This document shows positions 24,601-37,700 of a stretch of 64,000 nucleotides of DNA, in pieces. The translations under genes and the position numbers were made by a program. Every line of letters begins with the position of its first letter. Position 1 is the first letter of the stretch. Source of the DNA: Diphasiastrum complanatum (Eukaryota; Streptophyta; Lycopodiopsida; Lycopodiales; Lycopodiaceae); the NCBI GenBank assembly GCA_029204225.1, contig CM055108.1, positions 6,015,599 through 6,079,598 of the forward strand, in the 5' to 3' direction. The notes beneath the pieces were generated by a model. It had not been told where the DNA came from. It saw only the letters and a program-made list of their open reading frames with translations, and made no database searches.

Positions 24601-25611
24601 TGTTGGATTTATTTCCTCTACTCTCCTAAATCCTATTTTAATCTGCCTCCATTCATGCTGTATTTTTACTCATGTTGTCGCACAGTCTGCATATTTACAT
24701 GTAAAATAAGACAGGCGACTGTTTGCATAAATACAAGTAAATTTCCACAGGTGAAAAAGACGACATTGTGTTTTCACACGTGATTTGTGACAGGTGAAAA
24801 AGATGACATTGTCCTACAAATGCCAGAGGTGCCCTAATGGAAAAGGAAAGGTACCCTGTAGATCAAATCTTAAGGCATTTGTCAAAGTGTCGCATTTTTT
24901 GCATCTTCACCAATGTTCATTTCAGCAAAGGCTGACATCACGGCCTTCTCACGCTCATCCCATGCAAGTGTGCAATTAGATTTGACAACGACAACAGCCA
25001 CCCATGATCACCTACATACAGCACATTCACTTTGTACTTTTTTCATCTGCACACCTGTAAAATTATGTATATATGTTGGATACCATCTACGTATCCAGTG
25101 TATCTGTGTAAAATATAACAAGCATCAGAATCTTATCAGAGATAGACTAAGTAGATGCTTTCGCGCATCGATTCTTTGTATTGTCAGTAATAGGTTTATT
25201 CCTTTCACAGATTCGATTAGCTTTGTAGAGCACGCAGTTTCGTCCGCTATTGTCTTGTGCTCAACAATATTATTGACTTGTATATTTTGCTATACTTAAT
25301 CTGATATCAACTATGTTTGTTCTACGTTCAGATTTGTGTCAATATTGCTATGCTTTTTTACATTCTGTCTGACTCTCTTATTGCTTAATCTGGTAGTCTG
25401 TTCTTAGTGAATTATTCTCAGTCTAGCTGTTCGCGACTAATATTTAGGCTTGCCTTTCGCGACTGATTATCAGTTGAGCTCAGTCTAGCTCTTTGCGAAT
25501 TATTCGCGACAAATAATTTGTCTAGCTGTTCACGACAAATCATCTTTCTAAGGTTTTGTTGCTTAATGTTTGGCTACGTAATCAGATCGAACATGATTTC
25601 TATCACTAACA
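24601..25611 (+). mobile_element. 3' LTR of plus-strand copia (right end approximate)
   Basis: Immediately after the polypurine tract the sequence opens TGTTGGATTTATTTCC, a typical copia LTR start. The right end is uncertain; a TG...CA-compatible end is 'atcactaaca' near 25611. It contains repeated 'ttcgcgac/ttcacgac' motifs at 25430-25540. No 5' partner is in the window to confirm it. Confidence 0.5.
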
Positions 25612-26687
25612 TTCTGTTTGTTTTTTATAGGCGTAGTCATGCTTTAGGAAAAGAGTGAGAAAGCTCATTCTGCTGTGCACTTGTTTCTTTTTCAAGTTTC
25701 GAGTTCGCTTCCTTTTGTGTCCGTTTCCTTTTCTGTTTGTTTCTTTTAGAGCTATTTTCGTTTCTCACACTCACACATCCTCTTTCTCCAATAGCCATCA
25801 CCCCCAATCAAAGAAAAAAAATTATGAAACAGTTGGAAACTGATGAATAAGGATCTTGGATTACTTAGAGACTAAGAATTAGAGCGGTTTTGATTTGATT
25901 TAGATGACAAAGTAGGTGTCGTAGACAACCGTAGAGAATGCGAATGATTTAGGTGTTTGAGACATCCATGCTATTCTTTGTTTATGATAGATAAGTTTTG
26001 GTAATGGTTAGAAAGATTGAGAGACATTCAAACATTCAACATGAATACAACTGATATGAAAAATAGCGCTTCTGTATAAAAGGGTATTGTAGTAACAACG
26101 ATATTAAATCACAAAACAATCATGCGAAGCGCGTGATCCTTACTTACAAAAGCTAATGAATGCTATCTTTCAGAATACTCTTTACTCTCTCTAAAATGAT
26201 CACTAACTATGAGAAGTCAGCTACTAGAAGACCGCTTTTGGTTGTTTGATCTCTGTAGATAAACTGATTGATCATTCACTTCTCTTTAAATGCTCAGATG
26301 TTTATATAGTTGTCAGAAGATCTTTAGTTATTCTAATTACAGTTTAAAATATCATTAGTAGCATTTACACATGATCCGTAGATTGGTTATTGTGCGTCGT
26401 GAAGTAAATGTTCGTCCGACTTCAAAACAGGTACTTTCTCTACAAGATAACCTTCACCCAACTCAATATAGATAAATCTAAACTGGATGTATGATCTGGC
26501 ACCTCGACGAAGGTTACTATCACTGCTTATTCAAAATATGACTAAAAAAGTGAGTTTTTAAGTCATTTTCCAGCAAAATTTGATTTCTAAAAATACTTTC
26601 CTCTTTCTTTTTTTTGATCTGATGACTGTTTTGACTCTTGCTCATCATTTTCTTTTCATACCATCTTTTTCAAAAAAAAAAAAAGAA
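25612..26687. other. Unassigned AT-rich spacer
   Basis: No recognised gene, RNA or terminal repeat. It lies between a plus-strand copia LTR and a minus-strand gypsy integrase end, so part of it may be the 3' LTR of the latter, but no LTR ends could be defined. Confidence 0.35.
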
Positions 26688-29600
26688 TCAACCAAGTAGT
26701 GCAAAACAACAAAATTTTAAAACAACGAAAGAAAAAAAATGATCGTAGGATAATATCTCTTTCACTTTATATGTTCCTTCACCTGTAAGCTTCAATTTCC
26801 CTTTGATCAACTTGATTTTATACGTCAATGCTAGATCTCCTTCCTTCAGATCTTTTTTGTGTAAGCGGTGATCGTGCCATGCCTTGCGGTGGGCTTTCTC
26901 TGCTGCTAATGCATGGACTGCCATCAATCTGGGTTCACATGGCTTATGCAAAGCCTCATGACACATTTGTAAGGATTTTGAATCATCCAATCGTTCCGTT
27001 GTTGCTATGCGTAAGGATGTTACTAAAATTCAATTGGCATAACTACCTTGACCATAAACCAGTTGAAATGGTGTCTAATTCGTACTAACTTTGTAAGCAA
27101 TTCTGAATGCCCATAACACTGCATGAAGTTTATGCTCCCAATCGTAATGACTTGCTTCAACCGTTTTTGTCATAATGTTGCAAATAATCTTATTGGAAGA
27201 TTCAACTTGTCTGTTACCCCTTGGATAATACAGAGTACTAAGTCAGTGTATAACAAGAAAGTCTTCCAACAAACACTTTATTGTTTCATTAACAAGTGTG
27301 TTCCACAATCACTTACGATCTCAATAGGACATCCAAATCTGAGAATGATGTGCTCATATAGGAACTTAGTCGTAGACTAAGCATTGGCAGCTCTAATTAT
27401 GCTTCAACCCACTTGGTCATATAATCTATTGCTACGATGATATATCGGGCTTGAGATCCTCTTGCAGGATGAATAGGACCAACATAGTCAACATCAGATA
27501 TTCAACAATATCTACTCCCCACTCAAGTACTGCTTCAACATAAAACAACGCAGCATCTGGCAGTTCATCACCCACTTCACTATTAACTGGTGCTGATTTG
27601 ATTCTTGAAACATGGTCGACAAGATAATGTTGTTTACCTTTTTGCACCACGACTCGAAAATCAAATTTGGTCAAGAGTAGTAGCCATCTTGCAATATGTC
27701 CTATGTTACACGTCTTGTTTACCAGATAAAGTAATGGCTGATGATTGGTATAAAATGCAAAATGTGTCGCCATTAGATAATGTCAAAATTTCTTAACGAA
27801 AGAAACCATGGCCAACGCTTTTCGTTCTATTGTCGAGTAATTCTTATAAGGACCTATAAGTTGTCGACTTGCAAATCTGATAGGATAGTCTTTCTTGTAT
27901 TCACCTGGTTGCATCAAACTAATCCAATAGCATATTTCGATGAATCAGTATGAACATGAAACTCGATTGTCCAATTTGGAGCTAGTAAAATTGGTGCAGA
28001 AGCTAATGCTTTCTTCAATTTCTCAAATGCTTCCAACACTTCAGTCATCCAAATAGTTACAATGGTCAACTTGTATATGGGTCGTGCTAAATCCGCAAAA
28101 AATAGAATGAATATTCGATAGTAGTTTGCATGACCCATAAAATATATACTCCTCGAATTGTTCCTGGTGGTTGTAGCTCCACAATGACTTGATTTTGGAA
28201 TAATCCGTAGAAATGCCATGTCTTGATATCACATGTCCAAGATCTAGGTGGTTTGTATCAGCACTATGAACTCCGAGATCAAGCAAGTAGATTTCAAGGA
28301 ATTTTTGCAAGTAGTCTTTGAAGGCAAACTGCATTACTCTCTGAAATGAACTAGGTGCAGTACAAAGTCCAAATGGCATAACTCTGTAAGCATAAGTTTT
28401 CCATTCTACTGCAAAAGCTGTTTTATGACGATCCGTAGGTGCAATCTTGACTTGGTTGTGACCACTGAATCCATCCAAAAAATTGTAGGCTTCTGCTCCA
28501 ACAAGGCGGTCCAATATACTTTCAATAAAGGGTAACGAAAAGTGGTTTGCGTCAATTTGTTCAAGGCTTTGAGATTCACACAAACTCTCATCTTCCCACT
28601 CTTCTTAGAAACGACAGCAATTGGCAAAACTCATTAAGTATGCTCGATCTCGTAAATAAAGTCGGCTTCAATTAATCTTTGTAACTCTTTTTTTATAAGA
28701 TCAGTAATGTTTGGGTTATAGCGATAGAATCTTGTGACTTTCGAAACTGCATCTGGCATCAAGAATATTGTATGCTCAATCACCGATGTCGGAATCCCTT
28801 TTAGATCCTTGTATGTCCAAGCAAAACAATCTTGATACTTAATCAACAACTTCCTTAACACTTGAAACTGTTTTGGGGTAAGTTGCATTCCAACTTGCAT
28901 AATCTTTTCTGGTTCTCCTGGTTTAGCAAGATTCATAGGCTATGTGCTTGCTGGTCCAGCATAAACCTCTTTCGTTTCTGGTACTTGCTCTTGTGGTTCA
29001 CAATGAGCTTTTGGTAACATAATGACAACATCGTCCAAAGTGTAGCGTTTGAAATGCTCTGGCATATCATGTTGTTCTTCATCTGATTGTTCCTCCTCAA
29101 AAGGATTGACCTGGCTCTTTGCTTAGCTTTCTTGGCAGGAATCGATCGTGGAGGTGATGACTTTCTAGAAGACGTGGTCTTTTTGGAAGGTGATGACTTC
29201 CTTGATGGTGCAAGAACTCTGATTTGAAGAGTCTTCCTTGAACTTTCCTTTTCCTTTATCCAATAAAGGTGGTACATTTTTATCATCATCCAAACCTCGT
29301 AGGATCCATGTGATTTAAAATCTACTCATCTATAAGTTTTGCATTTTCATTGTAAGGCAAGGCATGAGTGACATGAATGAGTTCATCTTCAAGAGGATCT
29401 GGTATTGGATCGGTTGACATCCAAGCTATGTTCATCATATTCACTAAAAAAGTGATTGGCGTATCCAAAGTTCGATCAGATAAAGGAATCTCGCTCAGTT
29501 AGGATTGATTATCTCGTTGACACATATAGCCTGCTATACAATCCACTGTTGCAAGAGCTTGGTTCCAATTGACAATATCTATTTGAGAGTGATAATGAAC

Positions 29601-29957
29601 TCCCAACATTTTTACTTGTCGATCACATATATGATCTATTGTTGATGAATCATCATCCCCTTTTTGGACCACTGGCTTGATAGTCCAAGTGATTGGATCA
29701 ACTTTGACTGCACTCTCACGATTCTCAAAAGTAATTTCTTTGGTGCCCCAGTTATGAATTGCTTGCACAACTCACGTAATGACAAATTGAACTCCAACAA
29801 TCTTGACTAGTATATCTTCTACCATTCCCTTAGGACGGACTGCCGTTTGATTAGCAGGCTTTATCTTTGTAAGGCCCCATTTGACATTGGCTAGATCTGG
29901 TAGATCATAATCAAAAAATAGTACGAACGAAGGTCTTATAGGCAAAGGTTGACTCAA
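26688..29957 (-). pseudogene. Ty3/gypsy polyprotein remnant (protease to integrase)
   Basis: Read on the minus strand from 29957. The order is protease-type region (29957-29499; KIKPANQTAVRPKGMVEDIL), a basic linker (29289-28933), RT N-terminal lead (28936-28634; CFAWTYKDLKGIP), RT fingers/palm (28627-28041; VVSKKSGKMRVCVNLKALNK, VMPFGLCTAPSSFQRVM), RT/RNase H (28219-27432; ILLAPNWTIEFHVHTD, FYTNHQPLLYL), and decayed integrase (27430-26688) ending LKLTGEGTYKVKEIL. The active-site YLDD is changed to YLLD (EIYLLDLGVHS). Multiple stops and frameshifts make it inactive. Gag is absent. There is no chromodomain, so an Athila/Tat-type or related non-chromovirus lineage is likely. Confidence 0.9.
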
Positions 29958-29993
29958 CGAAGGTTCTTCACGACTATTTGGGAATAAAGACTC

Positions 29994-30194
29994 TCCCCCT
30001 CCCCCCCCCCCCCCCTCTCTCTCTCTCTCTCATGCTCTCCCTCTCTCTCTCACTCTCACTCACCATGAGAACCGTGAGAACCATTGAGAGAGAGGAACCG
30101 TTTCCACGGTTCTCACGATTCCTCTCTCACGGTTCTCACGGTTCCTCTCTCTCAACGGTGGATGCTATAACATCTGTATCAGTGCTTCAACGAT

Positions 30195-30282
<88 letters not shown>

Positions 30283-30420
30283 GCTCACATTGTACACCAT
30301 TACATGACACAATGCACATGGTTCTACTGCCACCAAAACACAATAGATTTATAGATTCTAACTTCTAACACAAAAAAAAAAAGATTAACACTCACCCCCC
30401 CCCCCCCCTCCCCCCCTCTT
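29994..30420. repeat. Poly-C, (CT)n runs and small hairpins
   Basis: Poly-C with CT at 29994-30031, (CT)n at 30195-30280, and a second poly-C tract around 30393-30416. Between them (30068-30160) 'accgtgagaacc', 'ccacggttctcacg' and 'cacggttctcacggttcc' make a cluster of short inverted repeats capable of hairpins. No coding function. Confidence 0.85.
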
Positions 30421-30621
30421 TCTACTCTCCCTACCATTGTTTTCCCTCACACTCCACCTCTACTCTCCCTCACACTCTATTTCTCCCATCTCCTTAGTTA
30501 CTACATAGGCCAATTGGGTGGGTTGAACTTTTTCACCGTGGAATGGATTTCTGTTTTGATTCAATTTTTTTTTTTTTTTTTGGGTTTAGGATATTGTTCT
30601 ACTGTAGTGAAGTGATTTCAA

Positions 30622-30857
30622 TAATTGAAACTTGGGTTGAAGGTTGCATTGTATCCTCTAGGATCATCTAGGATCAAACCAGGTAAAAACTCTTCAACCA
30701 TCATTGTTATAAATAAAATGATTCACTCACTCGATTGGTTAAAACCTTTGCCAATACTAAAACATCCTTATAAAATTTGTTTCCCAAAAATTGAAACTTG
30801 GGTTGAAGGTTGTATGTATCCTCTAGGATCAAACCCTCTAGGATCAAACCAGTAGAG
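30622..30857. repeat. Dispersed direct repeat, about 65 bp
   Basis: 'attgaaacttgggttgaagg' followed by 'tatcctctaggatcaaacca' occurs at 30622-30684 and 30789-30857. In each copy the 'ctaggatca' core is itself doubled. A local duplication with no sign of coding. Confidence 0.8.
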
Positions 30858-31108
30858 GTTACTAGAAACACCATTTCCCTACTTAGAAGTTGAGCTTGTT
30901 GTAAAAAATTTATGTGAATTTACATATTCTGAAACATTGATTTTGGATCTCCAAATCATTGATTTGTCTCACACTCTCTTAATACAAGTTTATAGCCTAC
31001 TTAAGTTAGTTTTCATGTATTTGATTGTTTCCCAATGTTTGATATAAAACCTATGGTTTTGTTCCAATTTTTGCAGGTGTTTTGCATCTGAGGAAGTGAT
31101 TCCATGAC

Positions 31109-31420
31109 ATGGACACTCCCGAGTTTGTGCGAAGCAACCCTTCATACATCACTCCCGAGGGTGAGAGCCAGTCTACAAGGAGGAGGAGGTTGAATAGGAA
31201 GCGACAAGCAGTGCGTAGGGCGTTGTTGCTTGCACCTGTAGTTCGTGTCGTTGAGGAGGCGACATGTTCGACCGCAAGTTTGGTTTCAAACTTGCAAAGC
31301 ATCGAGGACATATTGACTATTAGTGTCAGTGGTGTGGGTAGTTCAGGGGGGGTTGTCATGCCAGAGCATGTAAAGAAGAGGCAGATTCTGAGCCATAGCA
31401 TAACTTTTAAAGCGTTTTAA
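31109..31420 (+). CDS. Hypothetical open frame, possible exon
   Basis: A 103-codon frame starts ATGGACACTCCCGAG, 30 bp after a good 3' splice site (ccaatttttgcag, ending 31077), and ends TAA. The product is basic in the middle (RRRRLNRKRQAVRR), and its GC content exceeds that of the flanks. I recognise no domain. It could be the last exon of a small gene upstream, a fragment of an element, or chance. It lies about 315 bp upstream of the glutaredoxin start, on the same strand. Confidence 0.25.
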   Translation: MDTPEFVRSNPSYITPEGESQSTRRRRLNRKRQAVRRALLLAPVVRVVEEATCSTASLVSNLQSIEDILTISVSGVGSSGGVVMPEHVKKRQILSHSITFKAF

Positions 31421-31734
31421 ATCTCCACCGTAAATCTGGACCTGCTATGTCCGGTATTCGTCTTCCAATGGTGGGCTACCTGCTGTAGTCACCCTTGCCG
31501 CTCTAGCGGCTCGGAGTGCTACAGCTGCATCACGAATACCTAGCCCATAGAATCAGATTCTTAAAAAGTAGCATACCCGCTGGGCTAAGGTGTCAGTTGG
31601 GCTAGGGCCTCTACAACCGAGTTGATAAAATGGGTTGAGAACCAAAATACCAAAAATCACCCGTTGATTCCAATAGCCTATTATAACAAACTACGACATA
31701 CATATATATACACGAGAGCGAGAAAGAGAGAGAT

Positions 31735-34700
31735 ATGGCGGTCTCGTCTGTGAAGGATGTGATTAGCAAGGCCCATTTCGATGCGCTTCTGAAAGAAGGG
31801 GATCCGGCAGTGCTCCACTTTTGGGCATCATGGTGCCAAGCCTCCAACCAGATGGATGCTGTCTTCACACAACTTTGCACTGATACCCCGCAAGCACTTT
31901 TTCTTCGGGTTAGACAATCAGACACCCAATCACTTTTTTTGGATTCTTGAACATCGTGTAGCTTAGATTGATGTTGTGTTTTCTCTGAAAAGCTGCGTCA
32001 GAACATAATTTTAAGCAGTTTTCAATAATATGTAAAATTCAGAATCTTCGACTGTGGACAGATGTGGAAAATTTCATCTAATTTTGCAACTGATTTATGA
32101 TTCTGTTGTGATAAAAATTTTCATATATTTTTACAAATTTTTCATGTGAATTTTTCTAACTGAGGTAGTGGTGATTCGATTGTTATGATACTTCTTTTCT
32201 GGTTTTCCAGCCACAGCATTGATTCTAAACAAAGCAACGAATAAAATCTTGCAGCAAAGAGTTTGACTTTCTAGGTTTCGTTTTATGCCTGCAAAACCTA
32301 ATCCAAGTTTGCATTTGAGCAGAGCTTTGAGTAGGTTCTTCCTCGTCTATTTCTTATATGATTGCTGTTAGTCTGGTTACTAACAATCTTACCGCATCAA
32401 TTTTTGTGTTTCTCGGTTTTGATCTTTCATGCTATTGTAATGTGTAGTTTAAATATAATGTTACTCTTTGTTAGCCACTTCGTTTCTCTTATGCAGGTTG
32501 AAGCTGAGGAGCAGCCAGAGCTTTCAGAACTTTATGGAGTATCTGCAGTTCCTTATTTTGTTTTTATCAAGGTGTGATGAAAATTCTCTGAGCAGTTGAA
32601 TTGATGGTTTACTTTCTTTTCAAGTGATCGTTTTTCTGAAAAACTATTATTGTTAAGATCGCAGGGTACCTATATCTGTGAATCATATCTCTGCAACTTT
32701 GATGTGAATGCGGTAGTCGCCACTCCGATTGCTACTGACTGTCTTCTCTTTGACCTTGGGACACTGCCTGGTTTCCTGTTGAGAAAATTAGGAAAATGAT
32801 CAGGTTCTATCCAACCATTGCATGGTGCCAGTTTTTTCAGATCTTCGTTGCTATGTGACACAGTGTGTCATAAGTTTTCTGCCAGTACAATATTTTTCAG
32901 GCTTTGAGGCCTTACCAAGAAGATCAAGAAGTGGTCTCGTGACCCTGTTATGGTATTGTGAAAGTAACGGTCTTATTGACTAGTCTAACTGTAAAGTCTG
33001 ATTTCAACCAGCCTTTTTGAATTGGACACTGAGCACCAATCCCATGTAACTTTTCTACAAGCAAGATTCAAGATTCCCCTTAAACCCCTTAGCAAGAAAA
33101 CTTTTCCCTACTCAAAAACTTAATGCTTTGATCATCAGATCAGCAACCATCTCTTTGGTTAGGCAATAATACTGGGTTACAAATCCATTTTGCACCAAGT
33201 CTGTGACATACCGATGCTGCAGTCCAATATGCTTATGCTTTTTGTGAAAACCCCCATTCTTGCATAAGAAAATGTAACCTTGATTATCATTGTATATTCT
33301 CATGCCCTCAACATCGATGCCAATTTCTTTGCAGAAGTTTTTGATCCACATGTATTCTTTCATCCCTTGGCATACTTCCATATATTCTGCCTCAGTAGAT
33401 GATGATGCCACTGATTTTTGCTTGGTGCTGGCCCAGATTACTGCTTCTCTTGTCATAGTCGCCACCCCATTTGGAATCGAAGTTTTGTGATCCTTCTTTA
33501 GGTCATATTGTTACTGCAGATACATCAATCCTTCCCTCATCGTTTTTGAAAGAGTCCTTTTCTGAAGGCACTAAATTTTGTCCTCCTCTTTCAGTAGATG
33601 CTTGCTTGTTAAATTCTATAACTAGGAGTATTAATAAGTTCATTTACCGTAGATGCTTGCTTGTTAAATTCTATAACTAGGAGTATTAATAAGTTCATTT
33701 ACCATATTGAAGAATCTTTGGGAGTCCATCCCATCTTCTAATACTCGTGCTTCATTTTCTAATGAGGAAATTCTTCTTCGCAAGTTTCCATAGACGTTTT
33801 GTCATTTCGCATGTGGATAAATGCTCAAATTTTTTAGTATTTGTTTGCAAGAAATTCTATGTTGAATCGTTATTGAATGAAGTCCATTCTCCAGTGGGAA
33901 TGTATAATGCTTGTTCTCTTTCAACTATGAGTGTAATAAAATATCATCAAGATTTTTGTCATTCTTATAACTTTAATTGTTACCCAAATCTTCCATTTCT
34001 TTGTGCTACATGGAAATTTCATAAAGTTCCTAAATGCCTAGGTTTATTGCAGCGGCCTATAAAACTACGTTGACTGACCTTTCTAAGTGGCTAACTAATT
34101 GCTTCAAAGCATTGCTTTCTTCTATTAATGAGCTTCGGATAAACTTACTTAAGGATGCAAATGTTCCTGTTAGTTGTAATTGGATTCTAAACAATTTTGT
34201 AGGTATTATAGAAGTAATAAAGTTTTTCAACTCCTCCCGTACTTTAGAAGAAGAAACCTAAGCTATCCTTCTTCAAACCTATGACTTCATGAGACTTTAC
34301 ACTAAATCAATTTGGAAGATTTGAAGCAAAGTATCCCACGGCATAGGTGTTGTGGGGTCCAGGTGCTGTACCATGGCACACGTGCCGAGGTACGACACCT
34401 ATTTTTTTATTTTATTTTATTTTATTATTTTTTTCACTAAATATGACTATTAAAAAAAAACAGGTGTCGTGGGTGCCGGGCACTTATACCGCACCCGTGC
34501 CGTACCAGGTGCCGTACCACGGCACCTGGAACTTTGATTTGAAGTTTCGTGTTAATAAGCTAATTCGAGCAATAAACTAAAGGACACTTGATGCAAAGCT
34601 TCAAAAGTTGAAAAGAGTGTTTTGCATTTTGAGTTTTGTAGGCTTAAGAACAAAAATCAAGATGTCAATTTAAAGAAGAAAAGATTTACTAAAATAGTTG

Positions 34701-37700
34701 ATGTTGAAGATATTTGTTCTTGGATGCACTTCCTCTTGGATAACTTGCATATTTCTCTAGGTGATTTGCTTTTTAAACAAACGATAGGTATCCCCATGGA
34801 TACTAATTGTGTTGTTCATCTAACTAACTTTTATCTTTTCTCTTATGAATTTGAATTTGTACAAAGATTAGTTTCTTGTGGTTCTTGTCCCACCTTATTG
34901 CATAAATCAACTCATGTTAGAAGATATATTGATGACTTATTTGTTCCTAATCTGGAGATTTGTTGTCCCCTAAGAGAAATGCTCAATGATGACACAAATG
35001 GAAGGTAAGAATTAGGAAGAGAGTTGAGAGTAATAGATACAAATTGTGAGTTCTCAATCACCTCATCACTACTAAGAAGCTCCTCTCGAAGATCCTTGAT
35101 CTTCGTCAAGTGGTTTGTAAGCAAATCACCTTCTTGCATCTTCAAGATAGAAAGTTGATTTCGAAGATATACCACTTTTGCCGCATTCTTTACTTGAAAC
35201 ATTTTTGCAAGAGTCTCCCAAGCACTTTTGGAAGTCTTGCATGATCTAATATGTGGAAGGATAGATCTCTTCACTGATAATGCAATGACGGAATGTGCTT
35301 GTGCATCTCGTCGATCCCACTTATTTTGCTCATCGGAAGACACTTCCGTAGATGATGAAGTAGTTGTTCTAGATGGTGTAATAGGTGCCAAGGTAGGCGG
35401 CCTCTCTTCGTCACCATAACTACTTCCCACAAACCTTTAGCAATTAGAAGGTTCTTTATCATGTAGAACCACAAGGAATAGTATGTGCCATTCAGCCTAT
35501 CTTCATTAAATAAAGAACTAATAGACTCCGATTCTTTAGCCATAACAGAAAAATCAGCTTGTAGTAGATAGGAAATAGAATTTCCAAGTCAAAATCTACT
35601 CAAAGGGCAGCAACCTCAAAGCTGAAATTATGAGCACAATAGATTGCAATACTCCACATGCAATTTGCTCAACAAGTAATTAAATAGGTGACTGATTTCT
35701 GCACAAAAAACAGAATGCTCACAAAAAGGTAGACTTCGAATGAAGCCAAAACCAAAACCAGAAATTTGTGGCTGAAAAGAGTGCACACTATGTGCATATA
35801 GAGCTGATGGTAGCGCCCTACTCCAAGCTCACCAACAGGGAAATTTCAGCAAGAAATGTGTCCAAAACACATGTATCTTCATTTAATAAGTAAATATGAA
35901 ATTTTCAGCATGTAATTGAGTCAAGATCACATGCAATTGGTTTGAGCATGGGCGCCCTACTGCTAGCTCTCAAATAGGTGAAGGTGCCCTGCAATTTCCT
36001 GCAAAAAAACTATAAGAAGATGAACAGATTCTTCTCTTGCAAAAATCAGCAGCTTGATGATTTTCTGCAACCAAAAGGAGAAGAAGATAGCTTCCTATTG
36101 GGCGCCCTCCTTTCAAGCAATATGATCACCTAAAGGCTCTGATACCATGTAGGAAATAGAAGCCTAAGGATCCAGAATCTTAACTATTCAATCACACAAA
36201 ATTCTCAAAAGAAAGAAAGAGATGGCTAGAAGCCCTCTTGTAGAAACTCGTGGACAGCCAAGGAGAATAGTCAGTATTGCTTACAAAAGTGTTTCATACA
36301 AATGGGATGCACACATATATATAGTCCAAGATGATTATCTAACTTCATGACTATTGGCTTTCCAACTACTTGACTATTGGCTATCCAATTACTTGACTGT
36401 TGACTATCCAACTTTCTATAAGTTACATAGAAAGAATAAGGTACCTCCAATATGTCAAGTTGGGGTACTTAATGTCACAATTAGGCCTAGTGGACCCATG
36501 AGTCCCTACCAAGTTAATTTCATACTAACTTAGCTAACTCTAAGTTTAGTAGGCCTAATATAATAAATGACCATGGTTACACAACTCTCGACCTTTTGGG
36601 TCAAAGTAACCTATGGTAATGTAAGCAATTTACATTCCAACAGTTCTTGACTCCCAAATGAGCCATACATTTGTGCCACAATCCGTTCTTCCTTCAAGCA
36701 CTTGAAGCCACGGAAGCATTGTACCAGTGGTCATTTTGTTACAACTCCCATAGATTTATGATAGCTTTGAAGGTTGACATACACGCCATACAAGTGACGA
36801 CGCACCGTAATTGCCCATCTGTAGGGTCACTGCCGACCTTACCCCCATGCACTGAGATATCGACACAATCATGCTTGGTCAAGCCTTTAACAATAATTGG
36901 CGTCCCATACCACCATACATCAGCCTCGACTCTCCCTAGCGTATATCTCTCCTTGCCTGGAGATACATTCTGGCTACTGCACAAGCTCTCAACTCCTGGG
37001 TAGACTGAGTGAATGGCAAAAGGGATACCCCACCTCTATATAGGCACAGTACAAGTGGGTCTCATCAAGCACAGTCCTGCCGGCGACACGTGACCACCTA
37101 GGATGGTGACGCATGGCACCCAAACATGTTGACAATGACAAGATGAATTGATGTCCCAATCGCAATATCTAGTCAATAGGCGGACCGATTAATCTTGTTT
37201 ACAATCTTAAAAGGGCCACCATATTACATAATGTGGAGATAGCTTGGGGCATAACCCCATTCGAAGCATCTTACAATTTTTCGGGATTCTAAGATACACC
37301 CAATCTCCAATCTCAAATTCTCAAGGAGAGCGGCTTCAGTTAGCATAGAATTGGGCTCTATCCTGAGCCGATCTAATGCTTTTCTTAGCCACCTGTAACA
37401 TTTCCTGCATGTCATGCAAGAAAAAATTAGCTACAGTTTGCACCTTGAGACCTTTGAGTCCAATAGAAATAGGGAAACGAGGCTGAAAGTCATACAAAAG
37501 CATAGAAGGACTAAATTTGGTGGCAGAATGCTTCATACTTTTGTATGCGAACTCAAGCTGTTACAATTTTACTTACTGCAAACCTCCAGGTGCCGGTTAA
37601 CCACAAGAGACCGAACGATTCACGTTCCACCCCGCCGTAGGACCTAATCCGGGTCCACCCGCCATGCCCTGGCCTGTGACCGTATCAAGCTGGATCCGAC

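Larger units (their letters stand above)
30421..31734. other. Upstream region of the glutaredoxin gene
   Basis: It contains a direct repeat (30622-30684 and 30789-30857) and an unrecognised open frame (31109-31420). The 100 bp before the ATG hold 'tatatatata' at about 31702-31711 and a GA-rich leader (gagagcgagaaagagagaga). The TA run is close enough to the ATG to be either a TATA box with a very short leader or part of the leader. A promoter is expected here, but its limits are not visible. Confidence 0.4.

Noticed and set aside
34912-35008. Extending the Penelope-like frame to 35008 and the copia gag frame to 34912
   Set aside because: Similarity to each family ends near 34960-34970; the overlap is read-through of one relic into the other.
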